Shown here piece by piece: positions 1 through 7,813 of a stretch of 64,000 nucleotides of DNA. Within the stretch, counting starts at the first letter, position 1. Every line of letters starts with the position of its first letter. The DNA is from Roseiarcus sp035656495. GTDB taxonomy: Bacteria > Pseudomonadota > Alphaproteobacteria > Rhizobiales > Beijerinckiaceae. The notes below the pieces were generated by a model. The model was given only the letters and a program-made list of their open reading frames with translations. It ran no database searches and was not told the DNA's origin. The stretch is from NCBI GenBank assembly GCA_035656495.1, contig DASRSL010000273.1, positions 1-64,000 of the forward strand, read 5' to 3'. The position numbers and the translations under genes are program-made.

Positions 1-298
1 CGCAACGTGCCGGGGCGCAAGACCGATGTGAAGGATTCCGAATGGATCGCCGATCTGGTGCGGCACGGCCTGATCGCCAAAAGCTTCGTGCCGCCCCGGC
101 CGCTGCGGGATCTGCGCGATTTGCTGCGCTATCGCCGCAAGCTGGTGGAGAGGCAAGCGGCCGAACGCAACCGGCTCCTCAAGCTCCTGGAGACCGCCAA
201 CATCAAGCTGGCGAGCGTGGCTTCCGACGTCTTCGCGTCGCAAACCTCAAGCGCCGCGTCGAACGCCTTGGCTATCGCGTTATCCTCGAACCAAAGGC
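1..298 (+). pseudogene. IS110-family transposase remnant with internal deletion
   Basis: The first 230 bases, open from the window edge, encode the N-terminal DEDD-type region of an IS110 transposase: the run RKTDVKDSEWIADL followed by the arginine-rich stretch RDLRDLLRYRRKLVERQ is typical of that family. Near 230-245 the frame jumps by one and the sequence resumes, in another frame, as NLKRRVERLGYRVILEPK, which resembles the very C-terminus of these proteins. The catalytic middle and the C-terminal transposase domain are therefore deleted and the two ends are joined out of frame. The 5' end lies outside the window. Family assignment of the N-terminal part is solid; reading the second part as the C-terminus is an inference from a short motif. 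Confidence 0.75.
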
Positions 299-360
299 CA
301 AGCCGCATGACCCCACATCCACGCTGAAGCTATTTTCGTGGCAGTTACGGCCGCCCATCC

Positions 361-705
361 TTTAACGCCCGCGCAGGCGGGTGTGCGGGGGTCGCGGGCG
401 CAAACGACAGGGACTTCTCGTCCGGCGACCTTGGATCCCCGCCTTCGCGGGAGATGAGAGACCGCGGCCATGGCATTTCCGGGCGCGGATTGAGCGTTTT
501 CAAGCGGTTGCGGCGCCTTTTGCAAGCCGTCGGCCGTCGCAGTTCGCCGCCCTTTGTCATGCCCGCGCACGCGGGCATCCAGAAGCGCCGGGGCGCAAAC
601 GAAAGGGACTTCTCGTCCGGCGACTCTGGATCCCCTCCTTCGCGGGATGACAGACTGCCGCCAGCGCATTTCCGGGCGCGGATTGAGCGTCTTCAAGCGC
701 CGGGC
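361..705. repeat. Two copies of a ~145-bp palindromic intergenic repeat
   Basis: Two imperfect direct copies (about 361-510 and 556-705) each contain a CCCGCGCANGCGGG-type palindrome, then GGGACTTCTCGTCCGGCGAC, then a GGATCCCC...TTCGCGGG arm, and end with GGGCGCGGATTGAGCG followed by TTTTCAAGCG or TCTTCAAGCG. The layout matches the short palindromic intergenic elements common in rhizobial genomes. Open frames across them are shadows. I see no gene from 299 to 1009; 706-1009 holds nothing I can name. Confidence 0.7.
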
Positions 706-1009
706 TTCGATTGACCGGTTGTGGGTTTCTGCTGCGGACGGAACGATGACGGATGGAGACACGCGATGCTCCTTGGCGTCGATTCAACTGTTGGAACAAA
801 GATAGAACATATCAGGAAGAAAATCAAGGAATACTTTGTGTTTTTCTTTCGGACCGCTCGCCGGGGGCCGGCTCCGGCGCTCGCGCAAGCCGTGATTCCA
901 TTTGATGTGAACATTGTTGTTCGATACCTCGTCGCTCACGGACCCGGGGCAATTCCGGCCTGTCCGCGTTCCACCGCGGGCATGGGCAGGAGCGCGAAGG
1001 AGACCACGA

Positions 1010-1402
1010 ATGACATCGCCTCTGCATGACCGCCACATCCTCGTCGTCGAGGACGAGTACGCTGTGGCGGCGAGCCTCGTCGCCGCTTTGGAAGTCTTCG
1101 GTTCGGCGGTGGTGGGGCCGGTCCCTTCCGTCGAGAAGGCTTTGGAGGCGATCGAGACGGAGCCCCTCATCGACGCGGCGATCGTGGACGTGAACCTTCG
1201 GGGCGTGATGGCTCACGCGGTCGCGGAAAGGCTTCTCGCCCGGAATATCCCTTTCGTCTTCACCTCAGGCTATGGGCACGACGGCCTTCGCGAGCGTTAC
1301 CCCAAGATCAGGAATTGCCAGAAGCCGTACGCGTTCGGGGAAATCGAACAAGCCCTTGCGAGCGCGATGCGGGAAGCGGCCCGCCACGTAAAATCGGCTT
1401 GA
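1010..1402 (+). CDS. Single-domain response regulator (CheY-like receiver)
   Basis: A 130-residue receiver domain with no output domain. The acidic pocket is E14/D15, the phosphoacceptor is D60 (AIVDVNL), the switch residue is T85 in FTSGYG, and K105 in QKPY completes the site. The FTSGYG stretch recalls the FATGUY-type single-domain receivers that act with HWE or HisKA_2 kinases in alphaproteobacteria. The start is the ATG behind AAGGAG at 997-1002; the frame is open further upstream but without a better start. A two-PAS HWE kinase lies 1.5 kb downstream on the same strand, so it is a plausible partner. Pairing is inferred from proximity only. Confidence 0.88.
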   Translation: MTSPLHDRHILVVEDEYAVAASLVAALEVFGSAVVGPVPSVEKALEAIETEPLIDAAIVDVNLRGVMAHAVAERLLARNIPFVFTSGYGHDGLRERYPKIRNCQKPYAFGEIEQALASAMREAARHVKSA

Positions 1403-1543
1403 GGCCGCGAACGTCGTCGGTTTTGTTCAACTCGAGAAGCGGCGGGCCGGCCCAGCGGTCCGACAGAAGACCTTTTCCGTCCGATGTTCCAATCCGGCGC
1501 ACCGGGTTTGTTCATCGGTTCCACCGCTATGAGAAGCCGGTCG

Positions 1544-1568
1544 GGAACCGCGCCGGTTGTTACGCGTT
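1544..1568 (+). promoter_or_regulatory. Candidate EcfG (general stress) promoter
   Basis: GGAAC at 1544-1548 and CGTT at 1565-1568 are 16 bases apart, matching the published GGAAC-N16/17-cGTT consensus of alphaproteobacterial EcfG sigma factors. It lies about 225 bases upstream of the PRC-barrel gene and points toward it. Also nearby, CGGTTCC (1516-1522) and GGAACCG (1544-1550) form an inverted repeat. I see nothing else in the 390-base gap 1403-1792. The match is short, so chance is possible. Confidence 0.5.
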
Positions 1569-1792
1569 GTCAACTCGCGGGCCGAAGGGCTGACCCGAGA
1601 CGTCAAAGCCGGTTCCCTGTCGCCGCGAGCGTGAAGAAGACGTCGGCGGGTCAATGTGTCGCCCAGATGGTTCGCGGGCCGATCGCGACGCGGTCAGACC
1701 ACGCAGGCCTGACAAGCTTGAGACGGAAGTGCGATCGCGCCGATGAAGAGGAGAAGTCCAGGTCGGACGCTCCTTCACAGAGGAGGCTCAAA

Positions 1793-2443
1793 ATGTTCAG
1801 AATGAACAAGCAGATTGCATATGCAAGTCTTTTCGGTGCAGCGCTGATGGCTTCGACTGCGCTGGCGCAAGCCGCCGGCCCGGACAAAGCGCCAGCGACC
1901 CAGGCGGCCCAACCGGCTCAAAGCCAGCCGGCCGCTTCGGGTTCGGGTTCGCAAAACATCGTGACCGACCAGAGCAAGGATGAATGGCGCGCCGGCAAGT
2001 TGATTGGCGTCCCCGTTTACGGGCCCGACAACAAGAAAATCGGAACGATCAGCGACATCATGATCGGCCACGACGGAGCGGCCCGCGAAGCCATCATCGG
2101 CGTGGGCGGATTCCTCGGCATCGGACAGAAGAACGTCGGCGTGCCTTTCCACGAGCTGCAATGGCAGACAGAGCCCCGCACAGTCGCGAGCACGGCGCCG
2201 CCGACGACCAGCGGGGGGACCGGCGGGACAAGTGGGGCCGGCGGGACCGCACAGACCACGACCCCTCCAAAGCAAACGGTCGACCCGGTCGCCACGGAAG
2301 CGAACCAAGGGCACCCCGACAAGGCGATGCTCAATATGACGTTCGCGCAGCTGAAGGCGGCTCCCGACTTCAAATGGGCGCCGGATCCTTACGCCGAGGC
2401 GGAGAGCGCGAGCCATCCTCAATCGCAAACGACGAAGCCCTGA
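1793..2443 (+). CDS. Secreted PRC-barrel domain protein
   Basis: 216 residues. An N-terminal signal peptide (hydrophobic run ASLFGAALMASTALAQA) exports it to the periplasm. An Ala/Gln/Pro-rich linker follows, then a PRC-barrel: WRAGKLIGVPVYGPDNKKIG, later GHDGAAREAIIGVGGFLGIGQKNV and VPFHELQW. The C-terminal third is a Gly/Thr/Pro-rich low-complexity stretch followed by a short conserved-looking tail. The start is the ATG behind AGGAGG at 1781-1786; the open frame upstream to 1484 has no such site. Secreted PRC-barrel proteins of this type are common in rhizobia and often stress-induced, which fits the EcfG-like promoter. A biochemical role is not known. Confidence 0.88.
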   Translation: MFRMNKQIAYASLFGAALMASTALAQAAGPDKAPATQAAQPAQSQPAASGSGSQNIVTDQSKDEWRAGKLIGVPVYGPDNKKIGTISDIMIGHDGAAREAIIGVGGFLGIGQKNVGVPFHELQWQTEPRTVASTAPPTTSGGTGGTSGAGGTAQTTTPPKQTVDPVATEANQGHPDKAMLNMTFAQLKAAPDFKWAPDPYAEAESASHPQSQTTKP

Positions 2444-2459
2444 TCTCGGCCGAAGAGGC

Positions 2460-2486
2460 AAGCCGCTCGATTCGTCGAGCGGGCTT
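2460..2486 (+). terminator. Stem-loop after the PRC-barrel gene
   Basis: AAGCC-GCTCGA pairs with TCGAGC-(G)-GGCTT around a TTCG tetraloop, 16 bases after the stop codon. There is no long T-tract, so it may be a transcript-stabilising hairpin rather than a full intrinsic terminator. Confidence 0.6.
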
Positions 2487-2530
2487 GTGGGAAAGTCCTT
2501 GAGCAGCCGGAGAAAAGCCGACTAAATGTA

Positions 2531-2602
2531 CCGGGGGCAAATCCCCCGGCGCCATGTCTTGGCGTCATGGCCGGGCTTGTGCCGGACAAGCCCGGCCATG
2601 AC
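2531..2602. repeat. Palindromic REP-like element
   Basis: A perfect 17-bp inverted repeat, GTCATGGCCGGGCTTGT (2564-2580) and its complement (2586-2602), with a 5-base loop. It is preceded by a second hairpin, CCGGGGG (2531-2537) with CCCCCGG (2543-2549). A degenerate relative of the first palindrome occurs at 21999-22034. Confidence 0.75.
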
Positions 2603-2928
2603 GGGTTGGCCTACTTCCCCAGAAATTGCCCCGGCTGCGCTGCATTCGCAATTGCTGATGCAAGTTTTCGCATTCGGCGCTTTTTCGTTTGCCCCTTAGT
2701 GAGCATCCAGAAACCACACGGCCTGGCGCAGCCGAGGAGTGGCCGCGCAGCCGGAAAGCCGTCCGCGAAGGCTCACGTCCCGCTCTCTCCGAGACGGCAG
2801 CGGGAGATGCGGATTCGGAACGAACTGCGGGCTTAGCCATTTTTGGCTGCGGTCAATGTCCCAGGTCGGCGCTATCGGCGAGGGGGTCCGAACACGTCCC
2901 GGCGCGGGATCAGCTTCCGGAGACGCCG

Positions 2929-4323
2929 GTGTCCGAAGAAGACGACGAGGTCCGGAAGGCGCCGCAGGTTCCTCCCGATTCGGAGCTGTTGCAGCTCATC
3001 TTCGAGAGCGCGACCGACTTCGCGATCTTCACCATGGATCCGAACGGGGTGACGACGAGCTGGAACACGGGCGCAGAGCGTCTGTTCGGTTACCGAGAAC
3101 AGGAGATCGTCGGGCGATCGGCCGACGTGATCTTCCCGCCGGAGCCGGACGGGCTCAACGCCGCGGCCGACGAGCGGCGACACGCTCTGGCGCATGGCCG
3201 GGCCTCGGACGAGCGCTGGCAAAAACGCAAGGATTGCTCGCTGTTCTGGTCGTCGGGGTTGCTGATGCCGCTCGCCGACCGAACCGCCGGCTTCGTCAAG
3301 ATCGCTCGCGACCGCACCGCACAGCACCGGGCCGAGCAACAATTGCGCGCGAGCGAGGATCTTTTCAGAACGCTCGCCACCAACGTCCCCGAGCTGGTCT
3401 TTCGCAGCCGGGCGGACGGCTATCGCACCTGGGCCAGCCCTCAGTGGAGCATCTTCACCGGCTCGGAATTCGCGGACAGCGTCGGATTCGGTTGGCTCGA
3501 CGCCGTCCACCCCGAGGATCGCGGCCTGACCAGGGACGCCTGGGCGAAGGCGCCGCCGAACAAGCAGTTTTACGTCGAGCATCGCATCCACCGTTCGGCG
3601 GACGGCGAGTATCGGTGGCACCAGACACGGGCCGCGCCGCTGCCGGGCGGAGACCCGGAGGCGGTCGAATGGGTCGGCGCCTCGGCCGACATCCACGACT
3701 TGCGCAGCCTGCAGGACCGGCAGAGGGTGCTGCTGGCGGAGCTGCAGCATCGCTCGCGCAATCTCATCGCCGTCGTCCAGTCGATCGCGCATCAGACGAT
3801 TCGCTCGAGGGGCTCCCTCCAGCAGTTCGCCGACGAGTACGGGGCCCGGTTGCGCGCGCTCGCCCGCGTGCAGGGTCTGCTTTCCCGCGCCAACTATGGG
3901 CCGATCGACTTGCGCGAGCTGGTCGACATGGAGCTTGAAGCGCATCGCTACGACGAAGCCGAGCCCGACAAAGTGACGGTCGAAGGCCCGCCCGTGTCGC
4001 TTCCGGCGGTCTCGGCGCAGATGCTGGCGCTGGCGCTGCACGAGCTTGCGACCAACGCCGTGAAATATGGCGCGCTCCGCGACCGCGCCGGTAAGCTCGA
4101 GATCCGGTGGCGGATCCACGACGCGGGCGAGGGCGGCGAGCGCCGCACCCACATCGAGTGGCTGGAGAGCGGCGTCCAGATGCCCGCGGGCGACGCCCGA
4201 CGGAAAGGCTACGGAAGCGAGCTGATCGAACGGGCGCTGCCCTATCAGCTCGGCGCGGAGACGAAACTTGAGTTCGGAGCCGATGGGACCCGCTGCGAAA
4301 TCGCAGTGACGACCGACGCCTGA
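2929..4323 (+). CDS. PAS-PAS HWE/HisKA_2-family sensor histidine kinase
   Basis: A soluble sensor kinase of 464 residues with no transmembrane segment. Two PAS domains (about residues 18-140, with TSWNTGAERLFGY; and 145-265, ending with the PAC-like VEWVGASADIHDL) are followed by an HWE-type dimerisation motif around His274 (AELQHRSRNLIAVVQSIA). The ATPase region carries HELATNAVKYGAL, the WxE motif in HIEWLESG, and KGYGSELI. HWE kinases replace the usual H-box and commonly feed stress or light signalling in rhizobia. The start chosen is GTG behind CCGGAG (2918-2923); the frame is open to an ATG at 2689, but the added sequence looks non-coding. Likely cytoplasmic; the signal sensed is unknown. 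It may act with the receiver protein at 1010. Confidence 0.9.
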   Translation: MSEEDDEVRKAPQVPPDSELLQLIFESATDFAIFTMDPNGVTTSWNTGAERLFGYREQEIVGRSADVIFPPEPDGLNAAADERRHALAHGRASDERWQKRKDCSLFWSSGLLMPLADRTAGFVKIARDRTAQHRAEQQLRASEDLFRTLATNVPELVFRSRADGYRTWASPQWSIFTGSEFADSVGFGWLDAVHPEDRGLTRDAWAKAPPNKQFYVEHRIHRSADGEYRWHQTRAAPLPGGDPEAVEWVGASADIHDLRSLQDRQRVLLAELQHRSRNLIAVVQSIAHQTIRSRGSLQQFADEYGARLRALARVQGLLSRANYGPIDLRELVDMELEAHRYDEAEPDKVTVEGPPVSLPAVSAQMLALALHELATNAVKYGALRDRAGKLEIRWRIHDAGEGGERRTHIEWLESGVQMPAGDARRKGYGSELIERALPYQLGAETKLEFGADGTRCEIAVTTDA

Positions 4324-4399
4324 GTCGTTCTATCGGAATCCCACCCAACAGACGTTCTTGCACTCGCGGCGCGTCCAACGGAACCGAGAACCCTGTGTC

Positions 4400-5950
4400 T
4401 TACTCCATCGCCCCTTCAAGAGATGGCGCGTCGACGGGCCGAGCAGGTTCAGGCGCCTCGCAGCCGGTCGCGCAGCAGCGGCCCGGCTGTTTCGAGACGC
4501 GCCGCCCCTCGTTCAGGACGCCGCGGTCGAGCAGCCCCTCCACCAGTTCGATCTTCTCCGTGACAGGATAGTTGCGCCAGATCTCGCGCTTCATGGCTTC
4601 CGGCGAGCCGCCTCCGTGCAGCGAAATCACCGAGTACCAGCCTGCTTCGTGCGATACAGTGAGGTCTTCGATCAGGCGTGCGACCTCGGCCCGCTGCTCG
4701 GCCGGAATATCTGGCCGTCCGCCCATGACCGCGGCGATCGACGCCCTGGTCTCGGGGTTGTGGTCTTCGTCCGGGCCCGGCAAAGCGACGATCAGGCCGC
4801 CTGAAACGTAATGCGCCAGGCGGTGCATGTCGTAGATCTTGGTGGCGAGCAGAAGCTTGCCGATGTTGGAGAACACCGCGTCAGGCGTCACCGATCCGGC
4901 AGGGTCCTTCGTGCAGTAGACCGATGCGGCGACCCCGCAAGCGTAGAAGCTCTCGGTGATGGTGATGAGCTCCACCATCGCTTCCCTGATGTGGGCGTGA
5001 CGCTCGACGTCGAGGCCGTTGGCCTCAATCATCAACGCTCCGGCCCCGATCAAAAGATCGCCGAATCCCGCGCGCGCGCCGATGCAGGAATGCCGATGGT
5101 GCGTGGCATACGTCGTCGTGAGGAAACCTCCCTCCTCGGTTTCGCCGGCAAGAAAGACGCGATCGTGCGGAACGAAGACGTCATCGAAGATCACGACTCC
5201 GACGGATTGACCGTACTTGGCGGAGAACTTGGCCGAGGCCTCGCCCGGCCGTCCCGCCGGACGAGCGACGATCGTGACCCCGGGCGCGTCACACGGCACG
5301 GCGCAGCACACGGCGAAGTCCTTGTCTTCAGGAGCGTGGGTCCGGCATGGCATGACGAGGAACTCATGCATGTAGGGAGCGCCTGTCACGATGGCCTTGG
5401 CGCCACGGATCACGACGCCGTCCTTGCGCCGCTCCTTGATATGAACGTAGACGTCCGGATTGACCTGCTCGCCGGGACGCTTGGATCGATCGCCCTTGGC
5501 GTCGGTCATGGCGACGCCAAGGGTGAGATCCTTGTCTTGAATGTCGTGAAGATAGGCGAGGAAGCGCTGGCTGTAGTCCGCGCCGTGGCGATCGTCCGTC
5601 AATCTCGTCGACTGGTAGACGCCGTTCAGCGCGTCATGGGTGAGGTAGCGCTGGGCGCATCCGGATGTCTTGCAGACCAGACGCACGGCTTCGAGCTTTC
5701 TGAGCAGGTCCTGCGAGGTCTCGTCGATGTGCAGCATCCGGTTGACGGTCTTGCCCGATGTGGCTTGCCGCGCCGTCATGATGAGCGCGTGCTTCGCCTT
5801 GAGCGCGAAGTCGTAGGTGACCGCAACCGCCGCGACGCCGGGCGCGAGCAGAGGCTCGTCGGCGACGCTCGACACCGCGCTTCCGTTCACGAACACCCGA
5901 GGCTTGTACGCACGAAGAGACTCGCGGTAGTCGGCGGCTGACATCAACAT
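4400..5950 (-). CDS. 4-hydroxybutyryl-CoA dehydratase / HpaB-family protein with incomplete Fe-S ligand set
   Basis: 516 residues, the usual length for the AbfD/HpaB family (acyl-CoA-dehydrogenase-like fold, FAD-dependent). Family motifs include AMTDAKGDR (about 147-155), VYVHIKERRKDGVVIRGAKA, and the C-terminal region with KLLLATKIYDMHRLAHY. Clostridial 4-hydroxybutyryl-CoA dehydratase binds its [4Fe-4S] cluster through C99, C103, H292 and C299. Here CAQRY keeps the first Cys (C98) but has Tyr at 102, and HRHSCIGA keeps His285 but has Ala at 292. Two ligands are thus missing, although C93 and C289 lie close by. A flavin mono-oxygenase or another cluster-free activity is at least as likely as the dehydratase. 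The divergent start has an inverted repeat just upstream. Start: ATG after GAGGGA. Confidence 0.8.
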   Translation of the reverse strand: MLMSAADYRESLRAYKPRVFVNGSAVSSVADEPLLAPGVAAVAVTYDFALKAKHALIMTARQATSGKTVNRMLHIDETSQDLLRKLEAVRLVCKTSGCAQRYLTHDALNGVYQSTRLTDDRHGADYSQRFLAYLHDIQDKDLTLGVAMTDAKGDRSKRPGEQVNPDVYVHIKERRKDGVVIRGAKAIVTGAPYMHEFLVMPCRTHAPEDKDFAVCCAVPCDAPGVTIVARPAGRPGEASAKFSAKYGQSVGVVIFDDVFVPHDRVFLAGETEEGGFLTTTYATHHRHSCIGARAGFGDLLIGAGALMIEANGLDVERHAHIREAMVELITITESFYACGVAASVYCTKDPAGSVTPDAVFSNIGKLLLATKIYDMHRLAHYVSGGLIVALPGPDEDHNPETRASIAAVMGGRPDIPAEQRAEVARLIEDLTVSHEAGWYSVISLHGGGSPEAMKREIWRNYPVTEKIELVEGLLDRGVLNEGRRVSKQPGRCCATGCEAPEPARPVDAPSLEGAME

Positions 5951-5964
5951 GACGCGTCCCTCGG

Positions 5965-5984
5965 TTGTTCAAGTTATCGAACAA
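5965..5984 (-). promoter_or_regulatory. Inverted repeat upstream of the HpaB-like gene (operator candidate)
   Basis: TTGTTC (5965-5970) and GAACAA (5979-5984) with an 8-base spacer end 15 bases from the start codon of the minus-strand gene. The size and position suit a dimeric repressor such as a MarR-type protein. No regulator gene is adjacent, so the ligand protein is unknown. Confidence 0.45.
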
Positions 5985-6135
5985 GAAGCGTATGTCAGGA
6001 ACCAGATCATGATCTGCTCTCGAGCGTACGTTTGGCGGAGGATGCGGCTGGCTCGTCCATTTGGTCGTCAATGCGCCGCCGCCTCCATCCGAGCCATGTC
6101 CGCTGGTGCGAGACAGGCATCGCCATCGTTGATAC

Positions 6136-6188
6136 CTTATCGCATGTCGGCTCGGAACCGATACGAGCGCAACCTTTGTTGCGATAAG
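6136..6188 (+). promoter_or_regulatory. Split inverted repeat upstream of the AbiEii-type operon
   Basis: CTTATCGCA (6136-6144) and TGCGATAAG (6180-6188) are a perfect 9-bp inverted repeat separated by 35 bases, ending 21 bases before the ATG at 6210. Paired half-sites upstream of a toxin-antitoxin operon are typical autoregulatory sites. The CTTATCG half-site recurs in the palindrome at 34492-34510. Confidence 0.5.
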
Positions 6189-6209
6189 CGGACAGAGGCA
6201 GGGACGACG

Positions 6210-6512
6210 ATGCCGGATCAGGGCGAGCGAGAGGCGATACCGCAAGCGGTTCGGTTCGCGGCGCGTCACATGGCCGTTTCGTCCCGGCGAAACGTCACGC
6301 CCGCCGAGTTCATGCGCGCGATCGCCGGCAAGAAAGCTTCCGACGCCGCCCAACGGGCCGTGGCGGCATTCCTGAATGAGGCCGATCCAGCGGAAATCGC
6401 CGATCTCGTCGCTTGTGGAGCGACAAGCTTCGTGCGTCTATCGGGGATTGCATCGCGGACTCTGCCTCCCTCCCATCCCAACAGGGTGTATCTTGAGCAG
6501 CTTGCCGCTTGA
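6210..6512 (+). CDS. Small protein, possible antitoxin partner of the AbiEii-like gene
   Basis: A 100-residue soluble protein that I do not recognise. It is rich in Ala, Arg and Glu, with predicted helices around TPAEFMRAIAG, SDAAQRAVAAFLNE and PAEIADLVACG. It ends with RVYLEQLAA, inside the start of the next gene: the two reading frames overlap by 20 bases, so they are translationally coupled. The position directly before an AbiEii-type nucleotidyltransferase matches the antitoxin-first order of type IV systems, yet the sequence does not look like the usual winged-helix AbiEi. The start is the ATG at 6210; the frame is open upstream into the regulatory region. Function as antitoxin is inferred from position only. 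Confidence 0.6.
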   Translation: MPDQGEREAIPQAVRFAARHMAVSSRRNVTPAEFMRAIAGKKASDAAQRAVAAFLNEADPAEIADLVACGATSFVRLSGIASRTLPPSHPNRVYLEQLAA

Positions 6513-7197
6513 GCAACGCCCCAATCCGACGGCATGGGAGGAGCTTCTCCAAAAAGCCCTCCCCGCCCTGGATCATGTTTTCCCGCCCGCGTCCTTCGAC
6601 AGAAATCGGCGGCCCGCCTGGACACTGGGCGGCGGAACGGCGATCGCGTTGCGGATTGCGCACAGGTTAAGCGACGACATCGACATTTTCGTGCCGTCGC
6701 AACCTCTCAAGGCTTTCACGCCAGCGAAGAATCCGGGATCGAGAGCGATTAGCGATCGATTCCAATGGCCCGGCCATTATCTCAGGTTTGAATGCAAGGG
6801 GGGGGAAATCGACTTTCTGTCGCCGCACCTCCAGACGGACCCTGGCTTCACTTGGGAGCGATACCGCGACCGCGACGTCGCTCTCGAGACGCTCGAGGAG
6901 GTGATCGTCAAGAAAATCCGCTTTCGCTCGGCGAGATTTACGGCTCGCGACGTCTTCGACCTTGCAGCGGTCGCTCGAGCGGCGCCGGCCATCGCCGAAG
7001 TCCTTGCCGCGGAAGTCGCGGACGCTCTGCCGCGATTGAAAGCAGTCATCCAAGCGAGGCCGGTGAGCAAGGACTCGCTCCGAAGCGAGCTTCGCCCGAC
7101 GAATGAATTCGAGGATCTTGCCGCCACGGCGTATGACAGCGCACTCAGAATCGTCGACGCCGCTATCGAGGCTGGTCGTCCAAAAGATCTCTCTTGA
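6493..7197 (+). CDS. AbiEii/AbiGii-type nucleotidyltransferase toxin
   Basis: 234 residues. The nucleotidyltransferase signature is TLGGGTAIALRIAHRLSDDIDIFV, the GG(T/S)A..L..HR.SxDIDxF pattern of the AbiEii family. The later block LEEVIVKKIRFRSARFTARDVFDLAAV matches the family's conserved helical region. Known AbiEii proteins are the toxins of type IV toxin-antitoxin and phage-abortive systems and modify RNA 3' ends. No in-frame ATG lies near the N-terminus; the TTG at 6493, behind AGGGTGT and overlapping the upstream gene, is the best start. The protein looks complete, since the active-site acidic pair is intact. The family is clear; whether it is active here is not shown. Confidence 0.82.
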   Translation: MSSLPLEQRPNPTAWEELLQKALPALDHVFPPASFDRNRRPAWTLGGGTAIALRIAHRLSDDIDIFVPSQPLKAFTPAKNPGSRAISDRFQWPGHYLRFECKGGEIDFLSPHLQTDPGFTWERYRDRDVALETLEEVIVKKIRFRSARFTARDVFDLAAVARAAPAIAEVLAAEVADALPRLKAVIQARPVSKDSLRSELRPTNEFEDLAATAYDSALRIVDAAIEAGRPKDLS

Positions 7198-7378
7198 AGA
7201 TCAAGAGGCCCGCCGAAAATGCCGGCGAAGACGGAGATCGCGCCTCTCCCGCGATGGCCTCGCGAAGCCTCCCGGGGACCCGCCCCGTTTGCCGTCTTCA
7301 AAGCCGCGCGGCGCCGAGGTCGCTCAATTGTGGTCGCGCAGAGCGCGAGGAGGCCTGCGGCCGGGTCCGCGCCCCGGG

Positions 7379-7813
7379 TCAGGCGACGGCTTTGCCGATC
7401 TCCGCGCCACAGTGCTTGCACCGCGTTGCGGCCGGGTTCAGGTCATCGGAAAGGCACGCCGGACAGGTCTTGGTCGGCGGCGGCTCGCCGAACACCGTCT
7501 TGCCCATGTGAGCCATGGCGTATTTGTAGGGCAAGACGATCAGGAAATACACGACCGCCATAAAAATAATGAAGTAGATGATGGCGGAAATGAACGCTCC
7601 CAAGTTGAGATAGGTGCCCTGGCCGCCGCCGCCGACCAGCTGCCAGCCCAGTCCGGGGCCCTTGACCGGGCCCTGCGCCGCGGCGATCAGCGGGTTGATG
7701 ATGTCGTCGGTGAACGCCTTGACCAGAGTGCTGAACGCCAGGGCCACCGACAAGCCGACAGCGACGACAATGACATCGCCGCGCATCAGGAAGTTTCTGA
7801 ATCCCGCCAGCAT
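7379..7813 (-). CDS. mscL: Large-conductance mechanosensitive channel MscL with C-terminal zinc ribbon
   Basis: 144 residues in the inner membrane. The N-terminal helix and TM1 read NFLMRGDVIVVAVGLSVALAFSTLVKAFTDDIINPL, the MscL signature; the periplasmic loop is Gly-rich; TM2 is about residues 72-96. MscL opens as a pentamer to release solutes on hypo-osmotic shock. The C-terminal 30 residues carry CPAC and CKHC 14 residues apart, a zinc-ribbon-like tail in place of the usual simple amphipathic bundle. The start is the ATG behind CAGGAGAG. Upstream, 7814-8128 has no gene. Confidence 0.95.
   Translation of the reverse strand: MLAGFRNFLMRGDVIVVAVGLSVALAFSTLVKAFTDDIINPLIAAAQGPVKGPGLGWQLVGGGGQGTYLNLGAFISAIIYFIIFMAVVYFLIVLPYKYAMAHMGKTVFGEPPPTKTCPACLSDDLNPAATRCKHCGAEIGKAVA

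Noticed and set aside
2872..4152. 426-codon minus-strand frame inside the HWE kinase
   Set aside because: The plus-strand kinase has clear PAS and HWE motifs; the antisense product is low complexity.
4400..5950. Calling the gene 4-hydroxybutyryl-CoA dehydratase outright
   Set aside because: Two of the four cluster ligands are replaced, so the specific activity is not supported.
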